From: an uncultured Bermanella sp.
GTDB taxonomy: Bacteria; Pseudomonadota; Gammaproteobacteria; Pseudomonadales; Oceanobacteraceae
Direction: 5' to 3'
Assembly: GCA_913054445.1 (NCBI GenBank)
Contig: CAJXIK010000012.1
Location: 1 to 17,612 of the forward strand
Length of the DNA stretch: 17,612 bases
The notes beneath the pieces were generated by a model that was given only the letters and a program-made list of their open reading frames with translations, was not told the DNA's origin and searched no databases. Position 1 is the stretch's first letter; the number at the start of each line of letters is the position of its first letter. Below are positions 14,027 to 17,612 of the stretch, piece by piece. The translations under genes and the position numbers were made by a program.

Positions 14027-14860
14027 ATGAAACTGCGTTGTGCGGATCGAATTTTGGATCTATCGAGCCCTCGAGTCATGGGGGTGCTAAATGCCACCCC
14101 GGATTCCTTTAGTGACGGCGGCCAGCACGCCTCCTTGGATGCGGCCCTGTTTCGAGCGCAAGAGATGGTGGCACAAGGTGCCGCCATTATAGATGTGGGG
14201 GGAGAGTCGACCCGTCCGGGAGCGGCTAAGGTGGCGCTGCAAGAGGAATTGGAGCGAGTCATTCCGCTGATAGAGGCCATCGCTGCGCAGTTGGATATCA
14301 GCATCAGTGTCGACAGTAGTCGTCCAGAGGTCATGCTGGCGGCAAAGGCCGCCGGTGCTCACTTGATTAATGATGTGCGCGCCTTACGATGCGATGGTGC
14401 CATTTCTGCCGCCAAACAGACTGATCTACCGGTTTGTTTGATGCATATGCAGGGTGAGCCGACGACGATGCAATTGAGCCCTGGTTATGGGCATGTTTTG
14501 CATGATGTGCAAGACTTCTTAGGGGCGCGCATGCAGGCCTGTGTCGATGCGGGGATCTCTAAGGATCGGCTGCTCATCGACCCAGGGTTTGGCTTTGGCA
14601 AATCGCTCGAACATAATTACCAGCTGCTAGCGAAGCTCGAAGACTTTAAGGCGCTCGATGTGCCTATCTTGATAGGGTTGTCCCGTAAATCCATGATAGC
14701 GGCCCAGCTAAACAATTGTAGTGTGAGCGAACGCTTGGCTGGCAGTTTGGCAGGGGCGGTCATCGCGGCCATGAAGGGGGCTCACATCATCCGTGTTCAC
14801 GATGTGAAAGAGACCGTAGATGCCCTAGAAATCGTAAGAGCAGCGCAGCAACAGCAATGA
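14027..14860 (+). CDS. folP: Dihydropteroate synthase
   Basis: Condenses 6-hydroxymethyl-dihydropterin diphosphate with p-aminobenzoate to dihydropteroate in folate synthesis; it is the sulfonamide target. The 277-residue TIM-barrel protein shows MGVLNATPDSFSDGG (N22 for diphosphate/metal, loop 1), DVGGESTRPGA (loop 2), ISVDSSRPEV with D96, LMHMQG, DPGFGFGK, GLSRKSM with K221 and the final RVHDV. All fit chromosomal FolP. ATG 14027 has no clear Shine-Dalgarno sequence. It sits between ftsH and glmM as in E. coli; the hairpin at 13940-13971 separates it from ftsH. Confidence 0.97.
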   Translation: MKLRCADRILDLSSPRVMGVLNATPDSFSDGGQHASLDAALFRAQEMVAQGAAIIDVGGESTRPGAAKVALQEELERVIPLIEAIAAQLDISISVDSSRPEVMLAAKAAGAHLINDVRALRCDGAISAAKQTDLPVCLMHMQGEPTTMQLSPGYGHVLHDVQDFLGARMQACVDAGISKDRLLIDPGFGFGKSLEHNYQLLAKLEDFKALDVPILIGLSRKSMIAAQLNNCSVSERLAGSLAGAVIAAMKGAHIIRVHDVKETVDALEIVRAAQQQQ

Positions 14861-14905
14861 TTAAAACCTCGTAATAATTAGAATGTTGAAATAGTAAGGA
14901 AAACT

Positions 14906-16234
14906 ATGGCACGCAAATATTTTGGAACGGACGGCATTCGCGGTCGAGTTGGTGAGTCCCCTATTACCCCTGAATTTGTCATGAAGCTGGGCTGGGCGGC
15001 GGGTAAAATTTTTGCCAGCCAAGGCAAGCACCACATTCTTATCGGCAAAGACACGCGTATCTCGGGTTATATGTTCGAGTCAGCACTGGAGGCTGGTTTG
15101 TCGGCGGCGGGGGTGGATATAGGTTTATTGGGTCCTATGCCGACGCCGGGTATTGCCTACCTAACGCGCACCTTTCACGCCGATGCGGGCATCGTGATCA
15201 GCGCCTCGCACAACCCATTTTACGACAATGGTATTAAATTTTTTACCGCAGACGGCAGTAAACTAGATGATGAAACCGAAGATGCCATTGAGGCCCTGTT
15301 GGATCAGCCCATGGCAGTCGTGGCATCCGATAAGCTGGGTAAGGTTAAGCGCATCGATGATGCGGCTGGGCGTTACATCGAATTTTGTAAGAGCACCGTG
15401 TTCGGCTTGAGTCTTAAGGGTATGCGCATTGTGCTCGATTGTGCCCACGGTGCCACCTATCAAATAGCGCCGTCGGTATTTTCCGAGCTTGGGGCCGAGG
15501 TTTACAGTATTGGTAACGAACCGGATGGCTTGAATATTAACGAAGGGGTGGGCTCCACCTCGCCACAGGCCTTGCAGGAAAAAGTGCTGGAGATGGAGGC
15601 CGACCTAGGCATCGCGTTCGATGGTGACGGCGACCGCGTGGCCATGGTTGATCACAGGGGCGAGTTAATCGACGGCGATGAGCTTATCTTTATGATTGCT
15701 CGCCATCAGCAAGATTTAGACGAGTTACAAGGGGGGGTTGTGGGAACCCTCATGACCAACATGGGTATGGAGCTGGCTCTCAAGGAGCTGAACATTCCTT
15801 TCGTGCGGGCTAATGTGGGTGATCGCTATGTCTTACAGCAGCTGCAAGAGCACAACTGGGCGTTGGGGGGAGAGAATTCCGGGCATCTTTTGTGCCTAAA
15901 TGCCACCACCACGGGTGATGGTATCGTGGCCGCGCTACAGGTATTAAAGGCGCTCAAGGCGCACGGCCAGCAGCTGCATGATTTTAAGCAAGGCATGGTT
16001 AAGTTCCCCCAGGTGATGAAAAATGTACGAGTCAGCGACAAGTCTGTAGTGAGTCACGAACGAGTGTTGCAGGCGGTGAGCCAGGCCGAAGTTGAGTTAG
16101 CGGGACGCGGCCGAGTTCTATTGCGACCCAGTGGCACTGAGCCTGTGGTGCGGGTCATGGTGGAGGGTGAAGACGAAGCCTTAGTGGTGTCCCTCGTGGA
16201 TCGTTTGGTCGATGTGGTGAGCTGCGCAGTTTAA
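14906..16234 (+). CDS. glmM: Phosphoglucosamine mutase
   Basis: Interconverts glucosamine-6-phosphate and glucosamine-1-phosphate, supplying UDP-GlcNAc for peptidoglycan and lipopolysaccharide. 442 residues, as usual for GlmM. The N-terminus MARKYFGTDGIRG, the active-site phosphoserine loop VISASHNPFYDNGIKFF (S101), the metal loop DGDGDR, the sugar-binding GGENSGH and the phosphate-binding RPSGTEPVVRV are all present. GENSGH and the ISASHNPF context favour GlmM over phosphomannomutase. ATG 14906 follows a good AAGGA 6 bases upstream. It is 45 bases after folP, probably in one transcript. Confidence 0.97.
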   Translation: MARKYFGTDGIRGRVGESPITPEFVMKLGWAAGKIFASQGKHHILIGKDTRISGYMFESALEAGLSAAGVDIGLLGPMPTPGIAYLTRTFHADAGIVISASHNPFYDNGIKFFTADGSKLDDETEDAIEALLDQPMAVVASDKLGKVKRIDDAAGRYIEFCKSTVFGLSLKGMRIVLDCAHGATYQIAPSVFSELGAEVYSIGNEPDGLNINEGVGSTSPQALQEKVLEMEADLGIAFDGDGDRVAMVDHRGELIDGDELIFMIARHQQDLDELQGGVVGTLMTNMGMELALKELNIPFVRANVGDRYVLQQLQEHNWALGGENSGHLLCLNATTTGDGIVAALQVLKALKAHGQQLHDFKQGMVKFPQVMKNVRVSDKSVVSHERVLQAVSQAEVELAGRGRVLLRPSGTEPVVRVMVEGEDEALVVSLVDRLVDVVSCAV

Positions 16235-16240
16235 AAAATG

Positions 16241-16263
16241 TGCATTTTAGCGGCTAAAATGCA
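16241..16263. other. 10-bp hairpin after glmM
   Basis: TGCATTTTAG-CGG-CTAAAATGCA is a perfect stem with a 3-base loop, 6 bases after the glmM stop. On the plus strand no T-run follows. On the minus strand it is followed by CATTTTTT, so it has intrinsic-terminator form there although no minus-strand gene is known nearby. It could be an mRNA-end structure, or a block against antisense transcription into glmM. Confidence 0.6.
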
Positions 16264-16291
16264 TCCCGAGCCTGCTCTGGGTGTACTTGGC

Positions 16292-16320
16292 TTGCGTGAT
16301 GGAGGCATCTTAGGTAGTAT
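16292..16320 (+). promoter_or_regulatory. Possible promoter upstream of tpiA
   Basis: TTGCGT (16292-16297) and TAGTAT (16315-16320) are separated by 17 bases and end 29 bases before the tpiA start. They match the consensus at 3 and 4 of 6 positions, so the call is weak. GGAGGC (16301-16306) and GCCTCC (16322-16327) form an inverted repeat spanning the -10 region. Confidence 0.3.
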
Positions 16321-16349
16321 CGCCTCCTTCCTGTGATAGGTGGAAAGAT

Positions 16350-17102
16350 ATGCGTCGCAAATTTGTGGCAGGCAATTGGAAAATGCACGGCTCGTTGGCC
16401 GAAAACCAGACTCGTTTGAGTCAGTTGGCAAAGGGTTTAAGTCAGTTGAAGACGCTGGATATGGCCGTTTTTTCAACGGCGCCATACCTGTTTCAATGTA
16501 AGAGTTTGTTGGCGGCGACCCCTGTTAAATGGGGTGCGCAAAATATCAGCGAGCATGCACAAGGTGCCTTCACCGGCGAGACCAGTGTGGCCATGCTGCA
16601 AGATTTTTCTTGTGATTATGTCATCATCGGTCACAGCGAGCGACGCGAGTTGTTTGCAGAAAACGACGCCCAGGTAGCGGCCAAGTTTGTACAGGCGCAG
16701 ACAGGAAATATTACCCCCATATTATGCGTGGGTGAGTCGCTGCAGCAAAGAGAAGCGGGCACGACGGTCGAGGTTATCTCTCGGCAAATACAGGCAGTAT
16801 TAGATGTTGTGGGTATTCAGAAGTTTGCCCAGGCAGTCATCGCTTATGAGCCCATTTGGGCTATAGGCACAGGTAAAACGGCAACACCGCAACAGGCTCA
16901 GGAAGTGCATAGTGCCATCCGCAGCTTGCTGGCGAAAAACGATCAATGCGTTGCGCAAAATATGCAGATATTATATGGCGGCAGCGTTAAGCCTGGTAAT
17001 GCGGCAGAAATTTTTGCCCAACCAGATGTAGACGGGGCATTAGTAGGCGGTGCGTCTCTTAATGCAGGTGATTTTATGGAAATCTGTAAAGCAGCAAGTT
17101 AG
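16350..17102 (+). CDS. tpiA: Triosephosphate isomerase
   Basis: Interconverts dihydroxyacetone phosphate and glyceraldehyde-3-phosphate. The 250-residue TIM barrel has substrate-binding N9 and K11 (AGNWKMHG), electrophile H95 (IIGHSERRE), catalytic base E167 (AYEPIWAIGTG, the mobile loop) and the phosphate-binding YGGSVKPGNA and GALVGGASL. ATG 16350 is preceded by GGTGGAAAG, an acceptable ribosome-binding site. Its place between glmM and secG is the Pseudomonas-type order. A possible own promoter and two hairpins lie in the 115-base gap after glmM, so its expression may be partly separate. Confidence 0.98.
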   Translation: MRRKFVAGNWKMHGSLAENQTRLSQLAKGLSQLKTLDMAVFSTAPYLFQCKSLLAATPVKWGAQNISEHAQGAFTGETSVAMLQDFSCDYVIIGHSERRELFAENDAQVAAKFVQAQTGNITPILCVGESLQQREAGTTVEVISRQIQAVLDVVGIQKFAQAVIAYEPIWAIGTGKTATPQQAQEVHSAIRSLLAKNDQCVAQNMQILYGGSVKPGNAAEIFAQPDVDGALVGGASLNAGDFMEICKAAS

Positions 17103-17111
17103 GCAGGATTT

Positions 17112-17471
17112 ATGGAAAATTTAATTGTAATTGTTCATATCGTTATCGCCGTCGGCATTATCGCTCTGGTTCTTATTCAGCAGGGTAAAGGCGCAGAAGC
17201 TGGTGCGAGTTTTGGTGGCGGTGCTTCACAGACAGTATTTGGCAGTGCTGGTTCGGGTAATTTTCTGACCCGTGCCACGTCATTTTTCGCCATTATTTTC
17301 TTTGCGACCAGTTTTGCTTTGGCCTACTTCGCCAAGGAAAAAGCCACGGGCATTGTTGATCAGGGCCTGCCTAGCATCGAAGAGGTGCAGATGGCGACTC
17401 CGGTTGAGTCAGAAGTGCCGGTGTTGGAGCAGGTACTGCCGGAAGCCTCTGAGGCTCCGTTGTTAGATTAA
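17112..17471 (+). CDS. secG: Protein translocase subunit SecG
   Basis: Small inner-membrane subunit of the SecYEG channel that assists SecA-driven export. 119 residues with two membrane segments (about 3-22 and 56-74) joined by the conserved Gly-rich loop QQGKGAEAGASFGGG and GSAGSGNFLTRAT. The C-terminal tail is acidic and Pro/Glu-rich. ATG 17112 has AGGA at 17105-17108 just upstream and starts 9 bases after the tpiA stop, so the two are probably co-translated. Confidence 0.95.
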   Translation: MENLIVIVHIVIAVGIIALVLIQQGKGAEAGASFGGGASQTVFGSAGSGNFLTRATSFFAIIFFATSFALAYFAKEKATGIVDQGLPSIEEVQMATPVESEVPVLEQVLPEASEAPLLD

Positions 17472-17612
17472 TCATTTTTTATTAGTAAAAAAATGACAGA
17501 TGTGGTGAAATGCCCCCTCTGTAGTTATAAGATAGTTTACGAACGTAGTTTTGTTTTTAGTCGCGAATTTTTGAATTGTGGCTGTTAGTTTAACTGGTCT
17601 TCGTTTTTAAAA
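17472..17612. other. AT-rich tail after secG, no confident gene
   Basis: TCATTTTTT (17472-17480) and AAAAAATGA (17488-17496) form an AT-only hairpin directly after secG; it is a poor terminator for lack of GC pairs. In related genomes a tRNA-Leu often follows secG, but I cannot fold one from these bases. A 31-codon frame (17493-17588) with a CPLC and a final CGC is discussed as a finding. The base composition is visibly poorer in GC than the genes before it. Confidence 0.6.

Noticed and set aside
17472..17612. tRNA-Leu after secG
   Set aside because: GATGTGGTGAAAT near 17498 recalls the start of a tRNA-Leu, but no D-arm, anticodon arm or GGTTCGA-type T-loop follows.

Overview
The window looks like the chromosome of a moderate-GC gammaproteobacterium, probably in the broad Pseudomonas/Cellvibrio/marine gammaproteobacterial range. 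Every confidently identified protein resembles its gammaproteobacterial family closely; PurL, for example, keeps the E. coli active-site numbering. The order yhbY<>rlmE-ftsH-folP-glmM-tpiA-secG is the Pseudomonas-type arrangement, since E. coli lacks tpiA between glmM and secG. The set guaA, tadA, mltF, purL is also found close together in Pseudomonas. These comparisons are from memory, not from a search.

Layout. (1) 1-1556: 3' part of guaA (GMP synthetase), with its start codon outside the window. (2) 1557-1883: a non-coding gap dominated by a 98-bp near-perfect hairpin. (3) 1884-3743: a leucine-rich-repeat protein kinase read from a TTG start, followed 3 nt later by tadA. (4) 3748-5261: mltF on the minus strand, with its own terminator facing tadA. 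(5) 5262-5906: a 645-bp gap between the divergent genes mltF and purL, holding an mltF promoter, a decayed 44-45 bp minisatellite and a row of short palindromes. (6) 5907-10734: purL, then an overlapping EamA/DMT transporter gene whose first codons are a 12-bp tandem repeat. (7) 10738-10761: a two-way terminator shared with minus-strand yhbY. (8) 11193-17471: the plus-strand run rlmE, ftsH, folP, glmM, tpiA, secG. (9) 17472-17612: an AT-rich tail with no confident gene.

Together these are mostly housekeeping functions: purine synthesis (guaA, purL), tRNA wobble editing (tadA), ribosome maturation (yhbY, rlmE), membrane proteolysis (ftsH), folate (folP), peptidoglycan precursor supply and turnover (glmM, mltF), glycolysis (tpiA) and protein export (secG). 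I see no CRISPR, integrase, transposase, toxin-antitoxin pair or defence cluster, and no convincing undescribed multi-gene system. The least explained material is between genes: the 98-bp hairpin, the purL-upstream minisatellite and palindromes (the two sites share an 11-mer), the intercistronic hairpins at ftsH-folP and glmM-tpiA, and a tiny cysteine-bearing reading frame after secG.
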